A DNA stretch of 64,000 bases from Pseudomonas guariconensis (GCF_015680235.1 NZ_JADLJL010000016.1:1-64000), one strand, 5' to 3'; positions 26,820 through 36,622 are shown, counted from the first letter of the stretch. Notes: a model not told the origin generated them from the sequence alone. Translations and numbers: made by a program.

Positions 26820-27371
26820 ATGCTGATCGATCCTCACAAGGCCACGCTGCTGGTCGTCGATATCCAGGAAAAACTCATAGGCGTCATGAGCGACTCCGAA
26901 GGCACTCGGGCGCGAGCCCATTGGCTATTGGCGGCGACCGCCGAGCTGGAAGTGCCCACGGTGATCTCCGAGCAGTACCCCAAGGGCCTCGGGCACACCC
27001 TGGCCGAGTTGCTGGCAGCGGCGCCGGCAGCCGAAGTAGTGGAGAAGCAGCATTTTTCCTGCGTGGCCGCGCAGTGCTTGCCGGCCAGCCTGATGGCGCG
27101 TGAGCAAGTGATCGTCTGCGGTATGGAGACTCACGTCTGCGTATTGCAGACCGTGCTCGGCCTGTTGGCCTTGGGCAAGCAGGTGTTCGTGGTCGAGGAT
27201 GTCTGCGACAGCCGTACCCCGGCCAGCAAGGCGGCCGGTCTGGCGCGTATGCGCGATGCCGGGGCCTGTGTGGTCACGCGTGAGATGGTGCTGTTCGAAT
27301 TGATGGGCAGCGCCGCCCACCCCTTGTTCCGTCATATCAGCAAGACCTACCTGGTGGGCGAGCAGCCTTGA
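26820..27371 (+). CDS. Isochorismatase-family cysteine hydrolase
   Basis: A 183-residue member of the isochorismatase-like superfamily with the Asp-Lys-Cys catalytic set at Asp14 (VVDIQEK), Lys76 (VVEKQHFS) and Cys107 (GMETHVCVLQ). The long block with VEDVCDSRTP and the tail LFELMGSAAHPLFRHISK resemble the ISOC1/2-like and YcaC-like branches rather than true siderophore isochorismatases. The substrate is unknown. AGGCAAGGGGCAG precedes the ATG at 26820. It lies 84 bases after the thioesterase gene and almost touches the DUF1615 gene. Confidence 0.85.
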   Translation: MLIDPHKATLLVVDIQEKLIGVMSDSEGTRARAHWLLAATAELEVPTVISEQYPKGLGHTLAELLAAAPAAEVVEKQHFSCVAAQCLPASLMAREQVIVCGMETHVCVLQTVLGLLALGKQVFVVEDVCDSRTPASKAAGLARMRDAGACVVTREMVLFELMGSAAHPLFRHISKTYLVGEQP

Positions 27372-27376
27372 AGGGA

Positions 27377-28456
27377 ATGATCGACTGGCGGCTGGCCTGC
27401 GGGCTGGCCATCCTCGTGCTGCTGCAAGGCTGCGCTACCTCGCCGCAAGCGCCCGAGGTCGACCCGGCCAAGGTCCAGGCCCAAGTCAAGCGCCTGCTGC
27501 CGGCCTCGACCCGGGACCGAGACGGTTGGGCACGAGACATCCAGGTCGCGTTCACCTCCCAGCGCATCGCCCCCAGCAGGAGCAACCTGTGCGCTGTGTT
27601 GGCCGTCACCGAGCAGGAGTCGACGTTCAACGCAGACCCCCAGGTGCCGAACCTGGGCCGCATCGCCCGGGAGGAGATCGACCGCCGCGCCGCGCGCCTG
27701 CACATTCCCAAGCTGCTGGTCGATGGCGCGTTGAAGACGCCATCGCCCAATGGCCAGACCTACCAGCAACGGTTGCTGGCCGTGCGCAGCGAGAAGCAAC
27801 TGAGCGGCCTGTTCGACGACTTCATATCGGGCCTACCCCTGGGGCGGACGCTGCTCGGTGGGCTCAACCCGGTGCGCACGGGCGGGCCGATGCAGGTGAG
27901 CATCGATTTCGCCGAGCGCAATGCCAGGGACTACCCCTACAACCACCAGGGGACGATCCGTCAGGAAGTGTTCACCCGCCGCGGTGGGATGTACTTCGGC
28001 ATTGCCCACCTGCTGGGCTACCCCAGCCATTATCAACGCCAGATATATCGCTTCGCCGACTTCAATGCCGGCTGGTACGCCAGCCGCAATGCCGCGTTCC
28101 AGGCAGCCCTGAGCCTTGCGACCGGGGAGCGGCTGGCGCTCGATGGCGATTTGATCGCGCCAGGCTCGATCATGCCCGGCAGCACCGAACGGGCCGCACG
28201 CAAGCTTGGGGTCAAGCTTGGATTGCGCAACACGCAGATCCGCAGCCAGCTGGAGAAGGGCGATAGCCTCGCGTTCGAGGACACCGAGCTGTACGAAGGC
28301 GTGTTCGCCCTCGCCGATGCCGCGGCCGGCAAGCCCGTGCCGCGGGCCGTGTTGCCGGGGATCGAACTCAAAAGCCCGAAGATTACCCGCAAGCTGACCA
28401 CTGCATGGTTTGCGGGCAGGGTGGACGAGCGCTACCAGCGCTGCATGAAGCGTTGA
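27377..28456 (+). CDS. DUF1615 lipoprotein
   Basis: A 359-residue lipoprotein. A hydrophobic signal with lipobox LLQGCAT places the lipidated Cys near residue 19. The body has the DUF1615 hallmarks NLCAVLAVTEQESTFNADP, REEIDRRAARL, GPMQVSIDFAE and RRGGMYFGIAHLLGYP. The EQESTF and MQVS motifs recall the catalytic region of lysozyme-like transglycosylases, but this is only suggestive. The ATG at 27377 is used. A TTG at 27368 overlapping the upstream stop is an alternative. Confidence 0.85.
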   Translation: MIDWRLACGLAILVLLQGCATSPQAPEVDPAKVQAQVKRLLPASTRDRDGWARDIQVAFTSQRIAPSRSNLCAVLAVTEQESTFNADPQVPNLGRIAREEIDRRAARLHIPKLLVDGALKTPSPNGQTYQQRLLAVRSEKQLSGLFDDFISGLPLGRTLLGGLNPVRTGGPMQVSIDFAERNARDYPYNHQGTIRQEVFTRRGGMYFGIAHLLGYPSHYQRQIYRFADFNAGWYASRNAAFQAALSLATGERLALDGDLIAPGSIMPGSTERAARKLGVKLGLRNTQIRSQLEKGDSLAFEDTELYEGVFALADAAAGKPVPRAVLPGIELKSPKITRKLTTAWFAGRVDERYQRCMKR

Positions 28457-28483
28457 TGGGGCTTTTGGGGGAGCAGCGGCGGT

Positions 28484-28600
28484 ATGGCAAGGGCTTCGCC
28501 CTTGATCGCGAGGCAAGTCGGACCGCCGCACCGCCGCTCCCACAGCGCGTCTACATTTCTGAAGCCAGTGCAGCCCGAAGGGCTGGGCGATCTTCCTCAG
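28484..28600. repeat. Degenerate REP and second-family repeat
   Basis: 28484-28544 holds a partial composite (GGCAAGGGCTTCGCCCTTGA, then GCAAGTCGGACCGCCGCACC as also seen at 12372-12391). 28571-28600 holds a variant of the second family (GCAGCCCGAAGGGCTGGGCG). It lies between converging transcription units. Confidence 0.7.
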
Positions 28601-28627
28601 GGCTGGTGGGGGCTTGCCGGCGAGGGT

Positions 28628-29479
28628 TCAGGAACGCCTCGGTTGCCCATACGCCTGGCTGATCCGGTCGATGACCATCGCCAGTGCGACGATCGCCAGC
28701 CCGGCCTCGACCCCTTGGCCGACATTCAGCGTCTGGATGCCGGCCAACACATCTTCGCCCAACCCCCGGGCTCCGATCATCGAGGCTACCACCACCATCG
28801 ACAGTGCCATCATCACCGACTGGTTCAGCCCAGCCATGATGCTCGGCAAGGCCAGGGGCAGGGCAATGCGTCGCAGTCGCTGCCAGCGGTTGGCACCCAG
28901 GCCATGGGCGGCCTGCAGCAACGAGGGGTCGATCTGCGCCAGGCCCAGCTGGGTCAGGCGCACCAAGGGCGGCAAGGCATACACCAGGGTGGCGAACACG
29001 GCGGGCACCTTGCCCAGGCCGAACAGCATCAGCACCGGGATCAGGTAGACGAATGCCGGCAGGGTCTGCATCACGTCGAGCACCGGCAACAGCAGGCGTC
29101 GAGCCAGTGGCCGCGTCGCCAGGACGATTCCCAGCGGCACGCCCACCAGTACACACAGGCCCGTGCTGACCAGTACCAGAGCCAGCGTCTGCAGCAGCTT
29201 GTCCCAAAGCCCGAGCATGCCGATCAGGGCCAGCAAGGCGCACAGCACCACCGCTCGCACCAGGCTACGGCTGGCATGCCAGGCGAGCAGGCCCACCATC
29301 AGCAGCAACAGCCACCACGGCAGCAGGCGCAAGCCGTTCTCCAGGCCTACCAGCACCTGCAATAGGTGGTCCGAGAGGTGACGCAGCTGGTTGCCGTAAT
29401 GCAGCACCAGCCAATCGACCAAGCGGTTGACCCATTCGGCGAAAGAAAATTGCAGCGCTTCGGGAAAGCCTGCGCTCAC
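28628..29479 (-). CDS. Betaine/proline-type ABC transporter permease
   Basis: A 283-residue inner-membrane permease of the ProW/OpuAB class with about six helices. The ABC coupling motif region is LLQAAHGLGANRWQRLRRIALPLALPSIMAGLNQS. It would import quaternary amines together with the binding protein encoded just upstream. The GTG at 29479 overlaps the binding-protein stop (GTGA) and is preceded by GAGGG. No ATP-binding subunit gene follows, which is unusual. The gene ends at the REP sequence. Confidence 0.87.
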   Translation of the reverse strand: MSAGFPEALQFSFAEWVNRLVDWLVLHYGNQLRHLSDHLLQVLVGLENGLRLLPWWLLLLMVGLLAWHASRSLVRAVVLCALLALIGMLGLWDKLLQTLALVLVSTGLCVLVGVPLGIVLATRPLARRLLLPVLDVMQTLPAFVYLIPVLMLFGLGKVPAVFATLVYALPPLVRLTQLGLAQIDPSLLQAAHGLGANRWQRLRRIALPLALPSIMAGLNQSVMMALSMVVVASMIGARGLGEDVLAGIQTLNVGQGVEAGLAIVALAMVIDRISQAYGQPRRS

Positions 29480-30489
29480 AGCGCGCCCTCGACCTTCGCT
29501 GCGGCCTCGGCAGGCAGCCAGGCCTTCCACACCGCCGGGTTGTCTCGCAGGAACGACAGGGCCGCGTCACGCGGCGGCTGGCGGGTTTCGCTCATCCGCG
29601 CCAGGGCCTTGTTCAGGCGCTCGATCGGCAGGTCGACCTTCTCGAATACCGCGACCAGGTCCGGGTATTGCTGGCGGAAGGGCGCCGACACGCCGACCGA
29701 CAGCTTCGCCGGCAATGAGCGGCTGCCCTTGGGCGCCGGGTGCTTGGCATCGGTCAGCGTGGCCCAGGCCGCGGCGTCGAAAGGCGGCTCCTCCAGGCGG
29801 ACCAGGTCGTAGCGCCCCATCAGCGGCGTCGGGCTCCAGTAATAGAACAGCACCGGCTGGCCGCGCCGGATCGCCGAGCCGATCTCCGCATCCAGGGCCG
29901 CGCCCGAGCCGCTGCGAAAGTTGTTATAGAGGGTGTCGAGGCCATAGGCCTTGAGCTTCTGGCTGTTGACCGTCTCGGACGTCCAGCCGCTGGGGCTGTT
30001 GAGGAAGCGGCCTTTGCCCGGAGTTTCGGGATCACGAAATACCTGCGGGTAGCGCTTGAGGTCCTCGACGGTACGCAGGTCTGGGGCCAGCGGAGCCAGG
30101 TTGCGCTCTGGGTCGCCCTTGATCACATAGGCCGGCACCCACCAGCCTTCCTCGGCATTTTTTACCGTGTCGCCGAGGGCGAATACCTGGCCCGCTTGCT
30201 CGGCCTTGACCCAGGCAGGGCTGCGCCCGGCCCATTCCTCGGCGATCACCTGCAGGTCGTTGCGTGCCAGGGCAACCTCCATGCTGACGGTGCTGCCCGG
30301 CAACGTATCGGTGGGGTAGCCGTAACCGTGCTCGACGATCAGCCGCAGGATCTCGGTGGTCAACGCGCCACTTTCCCAGCCTATGGCGCCGAAGTGGATG
30401 GGCGTGCGTTCGTCGGCTGCGGCACTGTCGGTGCTGGTCAGGCCGAAAGTGAGTAACAGGCCGGCCAGCAGCGCAGGAATCTTCTTCAT
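29476..30489 (-). CDS. Glycine betaine/choline-type ABC substrate-binding protein
   Basis: A 337-residue periplasmic protein of the OpuAC family. The signal peptide covers residues 1-26 (MKKIPALLAGLLLTFGL ... AAADE). GAIGWESGALTTEILRLIVEHGYGY and the Trp-rich segment EEWAGRSPAWVKAEQ are typical of the fold that binds quaternary amines in an aromatic box, with more aromatics at NAEEGWWVPAYV and FYYWSPTPL. The ATG at 30489 was chosen over a longer frame from 30576. It forms a two-gene operon with the permease. Confidence 0.88.
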   Translation of the reverse strand: MKKIPALLAGLLLTFGLTSTDSAAADERTPIHFGAIGWESGALTTEILRLIVEHGYGYPTDTLPGSTVSMEVALARNDLQVIAEEWAGRSPAWVKAEQAGQVFALGDTVKNAEEGWWVPAYVIKGDPERNLAPLAPDLRTVEDLKRYPQVFRDPETPGKGRFLNSPSGWTSETVNSQKLKAYGLDTLYNNFRSGSGAALDAEIGSAIRRGQPVLFYYWSPTPLMGRYDLVRLEEPPFDAAAWATLTDAKHPAPKGSRSLPAKLSVGVSAPFRQQYPDLVAVFEKVDLPIERLNKALARMSETRQPPRDAALSFLRDNPAVWKAWLPAEAAAKVEGAL

Positions 30490-30704
30490 GTTTGCCTCTA
30501 GGTTGCCAGTCCTTGGGTTGGGGCAAGTGTAGACGACGAAGGTTCGACACCTTGGCTGGCGCGGCTCAATGTGCATGGAGCCTTGGTGCGGTTGGATGCT
30601 GAGGGGAGGGCGGTTCTACTCGGCACCCGATGAGCTGTAAAAGGTTGGGGCGCTTTGCGCCCCGATAGCAGGACAACCGTTGCTGAAGAAGGCTGAATGA
30701 GCAC

Positions 30705-32849
30705 TCAGACGCGGAACTGGTCCATCAGCCCCTGTTGCTGGTTGGCTAGATCATTGAGCGACTGGCTGACACGTGCCGACTCGTTGGCCTGGCCCGACAG
30801 CGATTCGGTGACATCGCGAATGGTCGCGACATTGTGGTTGATCTCTTCGGCTACCGCGCTCTGCTCTTCGGCGGCCGAGGCGATCTGCAGGTTCATGTCG
30901 GTAATGACGGTCACTGCCTGGCCGATGCGTTGCAGTGCGGTGACTGCCTGCCCGACCTGCTCGACGCCGCCTTGGGCCTGGCGGTGGCTGTTGTCCATGG
31001 CGCCGACCACTTCCTGGGTACCGGCCTGCAGTGCCTCGATCACCTGGCGGGTCTCTTCCACCGACTCCTGGGTGCGCCGGGCCAGGTTGCGTACCTCGTC
31101 GGCGACCACCGCAAAGCCGCGCCCGGCCTCACCGGCCCGGGCGGCCTCGATGGCAGCATTGAGGGCCAGCAGGTTGGTCTGCTCGGCTATCGAGCGAATC
31201 ACCTCCAGCACCGAGCCGATCTTCTCGCTGTTCTGGGCCAGGCCTTCGACCTGGGCCATGGCGCCGCTCATGTCGGCGGCCAGCGCATCGATGCGGGTGG
31301 TGGTGCGGTCGATCACCGCCAGGCCTTCGCGGGTAGCCTGGTCGGCCTCTCGCGCGGCTTGGGCGGCCTGGGCGGCGCTACGCGCTACGTCCTGGGCGGT
31401 GGCGCTCATTTCATGGGAGGCGGTGGCTACCTGGTCGACCTGGCGGTACTGCTGTTCCATGCCGGCGCTGGTCTGGGCGGCGATGGACGCGGACTGGTCG
31501 GCCGTGCCTCGGGCGGCCTGCACCGAGCGTTTGACCTCAGCGATGGTCGGTTGCAGCTTATCGAGGAAGCGGTTGAACCAGCCGGCCAACTCACCCAGCT
31601 CGTCGCGCTTGTCGTAGGCCAGGCGGCGGGTCAGGTCGCCTTCGCCGCTGGCGATGTCCTTGAGCATGGCGGCAACACCAAGAATCGGCCGGGTGACACC
31701 GCGGGCCATCAGCCATACCAGCAACAGCCCCACGATCGCCACGGCCAAACCAAGGCCTAGCTCGAGCAAGGTGCCGCTGGTATTGAGGGCATCGAGTTCC
31801 TGTTTGAGCGCTTCGGCCGGGCCGGTCAGGGCGCTCTGCGGCACATCCAGCAGCACCCCCCAGGGCTTGCCGCCCGGGATCGGCTCGAAGGCAGCCAGCA
31901 CCTTCAGGCGCTGTTCGTGGTGCATGACCTGCAGCTTGCCGCCTGGCAGCTTGCGCACCAGTTCACCGCCCTGGGCCGGGTCGACCTGGTCCAGGCGCTG
32001 GGCCAGCTTGCCGGCGTCGGCGCTGTAGCCGGCCAGAAGGCCAGCGGGGCTGAGAATGCCGACCGTGGTACGGCCTTCGTAGAGACTACGGCTGGCGCGC
32101 TCGCTCAGGGCTTGAAGGCTGTTGAGGTTGATGTCGATGGACAGGGTGGCGATGACTTTGTCTGCCACGATCAACGGGAACACGATGCTGGTCATCAGCA
32201 CCTGCTGGCCATCGATGGTATAGAAGTACGGCTCGCTCACGCACACCTTGCGGGTGCTACGCGGGCATACCCACCACGTGTTGGCCGGCTCGCCGCTGGG
32301 GCCGACCTCGGTGTTGGCCATGTCCTGTTCCGGCAACGCCATGGACGTCAGCTGACCGGCGCGCGGCTGCGACCAGTACAAGGCAAAGCGCCCGGTTTCG
32401 TTACTGCCCAGCTCGGCCTGGCCGTTGAACAGGCTGTCCTTGCCATCCAGCGCGTTAGGCTCGAAGACCAGCGACAGGCCGAGCAGGTCCGGGTTGGCCT
32501 GCAGCGCAGCGCGCACCTGCCGGGTCATGTCCTCGCGCAGGTCATAGGCGTCGAGAAAGCGTTTTTCGGCCTGTTCACGCAGGAACAATACCTGGCGGGC
32601 GAAACCGGCGCCGTACTGGTAGGCATCCATGAACTGGCGGCGGATATCCAGGGCCTGCACCTCGCCCTGGGACTCGATGCGCGCCTGGGCCGACTCGGTG
32701 AGCATCTGCATGCTGCTGGCCTTGACCAGGTCCGAACTGTGATCCATGCGGTACAACGACAGACCGATCAGCACCGTGACGATGGTCGCCAGGCACAAGC
32801 CGGCCAACAGAGTGATCTTCCACTGGATGGAAAGTTGACGCAAAGGCAT
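30705..32849 (-). CDS. Methyl-accepting chemotaxis protein with dCache sensor
   Basis: A 714-residue chemoreceptor. A first transmembrane helix (about residues 12-32) is followed by a periplasmic double-Cache domain to about residue 350, a second helix ([21 protein letters not shown]), a HAMP domain ([21 protein letters not shown]) and a long signalling coiled coil. The hairpin tip [26 protein letters not shown] is intact. The sensor contains [18 protein letters not shown] with a Cys pair, and dCache domains of this layout bind amino acids or polyamines. The ligand is not known. The ATG at 32849 gives a normal N-terminus ([15 protein letters not shown]). Confidence 0.93.
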   Translation of the reverse strand: MPLRQLSIQWKITLLAGLCLATIVTVLIGLSLYRMDHSSDLVKASSMQMLTESAQARIESQGEVQALDIRRQFMDAYQYGAGFARQVLFLREQAEKRFLDAYDLREDMTRQVRAALQANPDLLGLSLVFEPNALDGKDSLFNGQAELGSNETGRFALYWSQPRAGQLTSMALPEQDMANTEVGPSGEPANTWWVCPRSTRKVCVSEPYFYTIDGQQVLMTSIVFPLIVADKVIATLSIDINLNSLQALSERASRSLYEGRTTVGILSPAGLLAGYSADAGKLAQRLDQVDPAQGGELVRKLPGGKLQVMHHEQRLKVLAAFEPIPGGKPWGVLLDVPQSALTGPAEALKQELDALNTSGTLLELGLGLAVAIVGLLLVWLMARGVTRPILGVAAMLKDIASGEGDLTRRLAYDKRDELGELAGWFNRFLDKLQPTIAEVKRSVQAARGTADQSASIAAQTSAGMEQQYRQVDQVATASHEMSATAQDVARSAAQAAQAAREADQATREGLAVIDRTTTRIDALAADMSGAMAQVEGLAQNSEKIGSVLEVIRSIAEQTNLLALNAAIEAARAGEAGRGFAVVADEVRNLARRTQESVEETRQVIEALQAGTQEVVGAMDNSHRQAQGGVEQVGQAVTALQRIGQAVTVITDMNLQIASAAEEQSAVAEEINHNVATIRDVTESLSGQANESARVSQSLNDLANQQQGLMDQFRV

Positions 32850-33224
32850 TTGGGGATCCCTTGTAAGAGGTCTTGGCCTATGCCAGCCGGTCTTGTCGTG
32901 GCTGCTGTGACCCTTCCATCGCAGGCCTAGGAGCGGGCTTGTCCCGAGATGACCGCACAGCAGCCCGGCCGATCGGCAGCAGGGCCTGGGGCTGCCCTTT
33001 ATGTCGGCGAATCGATCCCTTTCTTTATCCAAGCATTCAATAAAAAAACTGTATTTTCAGGCGCTTCTGACACGCGTCGCGGGTTTGACCGCTTTGACAA
33101 GCGCCCAGGTGTGCTTCAGAGTGTGCGCCCTTCATAACAACATCCCCTGGCCCGGCCACTGCCCGCAGGCAGCCTGTCGCCGGCGCACTCGCTTTTCGTC
33201 TGTCGTAACGAGGTAAACCACACC
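32850..33224. other. Intergenic region between chemoreceptor and antiporter
   Basis: This is a divergent promoter region of 375 bases. A single REP half (GAGCGGGCTTGTCCCGAGAT) lies at 32931-32950, and an AT-rich stretch at 33030-33056 is the likely core promoter zone. I see no coding region or strong operator. Confidence 0.4.
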
Positions 33225-34544
33225 ATGAATGCAGTCATTGCCGCGGTCGGTGTCATGCTTGTCTTGAGCCTGTCCCGCGTGCATGTGGTCATCGCCCTGA
33301 TCGTCGGTGCCCTGACCGGTGGCCTGGTCGGCGGCCTGGGTACCGAAGGTACGCTGAAGGCCTTCAACAGTGGCTTGGGCGGTGGTGCCACGGTGGCGCT
33401 GTCCTACGCGCTGCTCGGCGCCTTTGCCGTCGCTATTGCCAAGTCAGGCCTGGCCCATGCCCTGGCCGACCGCGCCTTGGCGATGGTCGATCGGCAAGGG
33501 CATGCCGACAATGGTGCGCTCAAGTGGGTGCTGGTCGGCCTGATGCTGGTGGTGGCTGTCTGCTCGCAGAACATCCTGCCCATCCATATCGCCTTCATCC
33601 CGCTGTTGGTACCGCCGCTGCTGTACGTGCTGACCCGCCTGCGCATCGACCGGCGGCTGATCGCCTGCGTGATCACCTTCGGCTTGATCACCCCGTACAT
33701 GTTCCTGCCGGTGGGATTTGGCAATATCTTCCTCAACGAGATCCTGCTGGCCAACGTTGCGCGTGCGGGTGTGGACGTCAGTGGCGTCAACGTCACCCAT
33801 GCCATGGCCATTCCGGCAGCGGGCATGCTCGCCGGCTTGTTGCTGGCCGTGTTCGTCAGCTACCGCAAGAAGCGCGACTACGACCTGGGCCGCATCGAAC
33901 AGGTCGAGCAGGTCAGCGTGCGCTACAACCCCTTGACCCTGCTGGTGGCCGGTGCCGCGATCGCTGCGGCGTTCATCATCCAGCTGTGGCTGGACTCGAT
34001 GATCATCGGGGCCATGGTGGGCTTTCTGATCTTCTCGCTGTCGGGCATCGTGCGCTGGAAAGACACCGACGACCTGTTCACCGAAGGCATGAAGATGATG
34101 GCCATGATCGGTTTCATCATGATCGCCGCTTCTGGCTTCGCCGAGGTGATGAAGGCCACGGGTGAAGTGAACGGCCTGGTCGAGGCTTCGGCACAGTGGA
34201 TCGACCACAGCAAGGCTGTCGGCGCCTTGCTCATGTTGCTGGTAGGGCTGCTGGTGACCATGGGCATCGGCTCGTCGTTCTCCACCGTGCCGATCCTGGC
34301 GGCGATCTTCGTGCCGCTGTGCGTGCAACTGGGCTTCGACCCGCTGGCCACCGTGTGCATCGTGGGCACCGCCGGAGCGTTGGGCGATGCCGGCTCGCCT
34401 GCATCGGACTCCACCCTCGGCCCGACGTCAGGGCTGAACGTGGATGGCCAGCATCACCATATCTGGGACACCGTGGTACCGACCTTCATCCACTACAATC
34501 TGCCGCTGCTGGCGTTTGGCTGGTTGGCGGCGATGGTGCTCTGA
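33225..34544 (+). CDS. Na+/H+ antiporter family protein
   Basis: A 439-residue inner-membrane protein with about 11-12 helices, of the NhaC/YuiF-like antiporter class. Conserved stretches are [34 protein letters not shown], and the C-terminal [20 protein letters not shown] with acidic residues inside the membrane region. Family members exchange sodium for protons, and some may carry amino acids instead. CGAGGT precedes the ATG at 33225 by 11 bases. It appears to be a single-gene unit. Confidence 0.87.
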   Translation: MNAVIAAVGVMLVLSLSRVHVVIALIVGALTGGLVGGLGTEGTLKAFNSGLGGGATVALSYALLGAFAVAIAKSGLAHALADRALAMVDRQGHADNGALKWVLVGLMLVVAVCSQNILPIHIAFIPLLVPPLLYVLTRLRIDRRLIACVITFGLITPYMFLPVGFGNIFLNEILLANVARAGVDVSGVNVTHAMAIPAAGMLAGLLLAVFVSYRKKRDYDLGRIEQVEQVSVRYNPLTLLVAGAAIAAAFIIQLWLDSMIIGAMVGFLIFSLSGIVRWKDTDDLFTEGMKMMAMIGFIMIAASGFAEVMKATGEVNGLVEASAQWIDHSKAVGALLMLLVGLLVTMGIGSSFSTVPILAAIFVPLCVQLGFDPLATVCIVGTAGALGDAGSPASDSTLGPTSGLNVDGQHHHIWDTVVPTFIHYNLPLLAFGWLAAMVL

Positions 34545-34611
34545 GCCCGCGGCTGATAGCTAGCTCGCCCCTTGTGGCAGCCAGCTGTCTTGAGTTGCTT
34601 GCCCCGGACCT

Positions 34612-34845
34612 ATCGCTGGCAAGCCAGCTCCCACAGGTACGGCGGTATCTCTGAAGACAGCGCAGGCCTTGTGGGAGCGGGCTTGCCCGCGATCAAGGGC
34701 GAAGCCCTTGCCAGGCGACGGTGATATCGGGCCCGGCCCAATCGCGGGACAAGCCCGCTACCACAGGGGGGCGGCGCTAGCCGCTTGTCCTTTGTGCGAC
34801 AGCGCAGCCCGAAGGGCTGGGTTATCTCCCACAGGGCCTGATGGG
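34612..34845. repeat. REP cluster with both intergenic repeat families
   Basis: 34671-34764 is the composite REP (GTGGGAGCGGGCTTGCCCGC, CCAATCGCGGGACAAGCCCG). 34771-34833 is an inverted, nearly exact copy of the unit at 8228-8290. Together they nearly fill the gap between the converging antiporter and fecR genes. Confidence 0.85.
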
Positions 34846-34898
34846 CAATTGTCTTGCGGAGTGTGAAGCTCTACGGTTTCTGGATCGGTTTGCGCTGC

Positions 34899-35906
34899 TC
34901 AGCCACGGCTGGGCGGTGGCGAGATGCGATTGAGCACGATGCTGCCATCCTGGCTACGCGTCAGATAGACCGGCAGCACTTTGGGCAGGTTGTCCACCAG
35001 GCGTTCCACCTCGTCGATGCTGTACACCCCGCTGATGCGGATCTTGCCCGTGCCTTCGTCAGCCAGGCGCAAGGGGTTGTCCAGGTAGCGGTTGATCACC
35101 GGCAGGGCTTCGGCCAAGGTAAGGTTGTCCAGGATCAACTTGCCGCTGCGCCAGGCCAGGCTGTTGCCAGCCTCGTCGCTTTGCGCCAGTGCAGGCTCGA
35201 AGTCGCCGGTGCGGTAGCTGGCCTGCATGCCAGGGCCAAGGCGGTAGCCGTCATCGGCGCCATGGCTGGTGACCAGCACCGAGCCTTCCACCAGCGTCAC
35301 CTTGACCTGATCTTCATGTTTCCAGACATTGAACTGGGTCCCGGTGACCCGGGTCTGGCCGCTGCCTGCCCGGACGATGAACGGGTGACGGCTGTCGTGC
35401 TTGACCTTGAAGAACGCCTCGCCCTTGACCAAGGTGACCTGACGCCGGTTCTTATAGTTCAGGTAGCGCAACTCGGTGTGCAGGTTGAGCTCGACCACGC
35501 TGCCGTCGCTCAGGGTCACTTGCTGTAGCCGGCCATCGCTTTCGAAGTGCTGGTAGCGGCTAGGCAACCAGCCTTGTTCCCAGCCGACCCAGCCAGCCAG
35601 GGGCAGGGCGAGCAGAAACACCGCTGCGGCCGAGGCCAGCGGGCGCCAGGAGCGCTGGCGCACCACAGGCCGGGCACCCGGGTTGAAGTCCACCACCGTG
35701 GCGGTAGCGGGCAAGAGCTCGGCGGTGTGCCAGATGTCCTGCATCGCCAGGTACTCCTCCCGATGCCGCGGATCGGCCGCCAGCCAGCGCTGGAATGCCT
35801 CGCGCTCGGCTGCCGTGCAGTCGTCGGCATGCAGCCGCATGCACCAGTGTGCGGCTGCGTCGGCGAGGGCATCGTCGGGGTTGGGGGTCAAGCGATCGTG
35901 GTTCAT
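34899..35906 (-). CDS. FecR-family anti-sigma regulator (orphan)
   Basis: FecR proteins span the inner membrane and relay signals from TonB-dependent receptors to a FecI-type sigma factor. The 335-residue product has an N-terminal cytoplasmic domain (AAHWCMRLHADDCTAAEREAFQRWL), a transmembrane helix at about 89-108, a periplasmic FecR beta domain (VTLSDGSVVELNLHTELRYL) and a C-terminal secretin/TonB-short-like part. No fecI-type sigma gene lies upstream, where a marR gene diverges, and no TonB receptor gene lies downstream. A Fur-like box sits 55 bases before its start. Confidence 0.93.
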   Translation of the reverse strand: MNHDRLTPNPDDALADAAAHWCMRLHADDCTAAEREAFQRWLAADPRHREEYLAMQDIWHTAELLPATATVVDFNPGARPVVRQRSWRPLASAAAVFLLALPLAGWVGWEQGWLPSRYQHFESDGRLQQVTLSDGSVVELNLHTELRYLNYKNRRQVTLVKGEAFFKVKHDSRHPFIVRAGSGQTRVTGTQFNVWKHEDQVKVTLVEGSVLVTSHGADDGYRLGPGMQASYRTGDFEPALAQSDEAGNSLAWRSGKLILDNLTLAEALPVINRYLDNPLRLADEGTGKIRISGVYSIDEVERLVDNLPKVLPVYLTRSQDGSIVLNRISPPPSRG

Positions 35907-35960
35907 TGCGGCTCCCGGTTTTGCGCATTCTACCCTCGACCGGGGAGTGTCGAGAACCGA

Positions 35961-35980
35961 GATAATGGCAAACGACTATC
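35961..35980 (-). promoter_or_regulatory. Fur-like box upstream of fecR
   Basis: An imperfect dyad with arms GATAATG and GACTATC. Read on the minus strand it includes GATAGTCGTTTGCCATTATC, close to Fur sites found before pseudomonad fecI genes. It implies iron repression of fecR transcription. Confidence 0.5.
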
Positions 35981-36061
35981 AGATGCCCGTTTTTTCATCG
36001 CGATTCCGGCGGATTGATACAGCGTATTGACGAAAATTTACATAGCACGCTAATCAAGGCT

Positions 36062-36090
36062 TTGACATTCACTGCCTAGGCAGTAATATT
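36062..36090 (+). promoter_or_regulatory. marR-emrAB promoter with operator in the spacer
   Basis: TTGACA (-35) at 36062-36067 and AATATT (-10) at 36085-36090 are 17 bases apart. A perfect 14-base palindrome ACTGCCTAGGCAGT at 36071-36084 fills the spacer. A repressor bound there would block RNA polymerase, which fits autoregulation by the MarR protein encoded 28 bases downstream. Confidence 0.8.
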
Positions 36091-36117
36091 TCTACACATA
36101 TTGCTCGGGCCTGCGCC

Positions 36118-36591
36118 ATGTCTCATTTCTCTCCGGAAAACTTCCAGACCTGCACCATCGGCATGCTCCTGGGCCGCGCCGCGTTGCTCAAGGACCGCAT
36201 CCTCGATTGGCACCTGGAAGCAGACGGCGTCACCGCCGCGCAGTTCAAGGTGCTGATCATCGTCACCCAGTACGAGGTGGATACCCCAGCCGAACTGTGC
36301 CGCTACCTCGGCCTGGACAGCGGTTCGATGACGCGCATGCTCGATCGTCTCGAGCAGAAGGGCCTCATCCTGCGCAACCGTTGCCCCGAGGACCGCCGCC
36401 AGGTCCGCCTGGCGTTGACCGACGATGGCCAGCGCCTGGCCGACCGGCTGCCGGAGATCGGAGCGGCGGCAATGAACGAGCTGGTCGGCGCATTGCAGCC
36501 TGAGGAGCTCAAGACCCTCGAAGGCCTGCTGGCCAAGGTGCTGCTGAGCGCCGGCGACCCCCTGACGATTCGCCGTTTCGGCGACCGTTGA
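36118..36591 (+). CDS. MarR-family repressor of the EmrAB pump
   Basis: A 157-residue MarR/EmrR-type winged-helix regulator. The DNA-binding part includes LCRYLGLDSGSMTRMLDRLEQKGLILR and the beta wing RNRCPEDRRQVRLALTDDGQ. It is the first gene of a three-gene operon with emrA and emrB, and the palindrome in its promoter is the likely binding site. EmrR-type proteins release DNA when uncouplers or phenolic drugs bind. Confidence 0.92.
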   Translation: MSHFSPENFQTCTIGMLLGRAALLKDRILDWHLEADGVTAAQFKVLIIVTQYEVDTPAELCRYLGLDSGSMTRMLDRLEQKGLILRNRCPEDRRQVRLALTDDGQRLADRLPEIGAAAMNELVGALQPEELKTLEGLLAKVLLSAGDPLTIRRFGDR

Positions 36592-36622
36592 CCCTGTAAC
36601 GACTCTTTCCAAGGTTATTGTC

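Noticed and set aside
26820..27371. True siderophore isochorismatase (EntB/PchB-like role)
   Set aside because: The Asp-Lys-Cys triad is present, but the tail and length match general cysteine hydrolases, and no isochorismate synthase or carrier domain is nearby.
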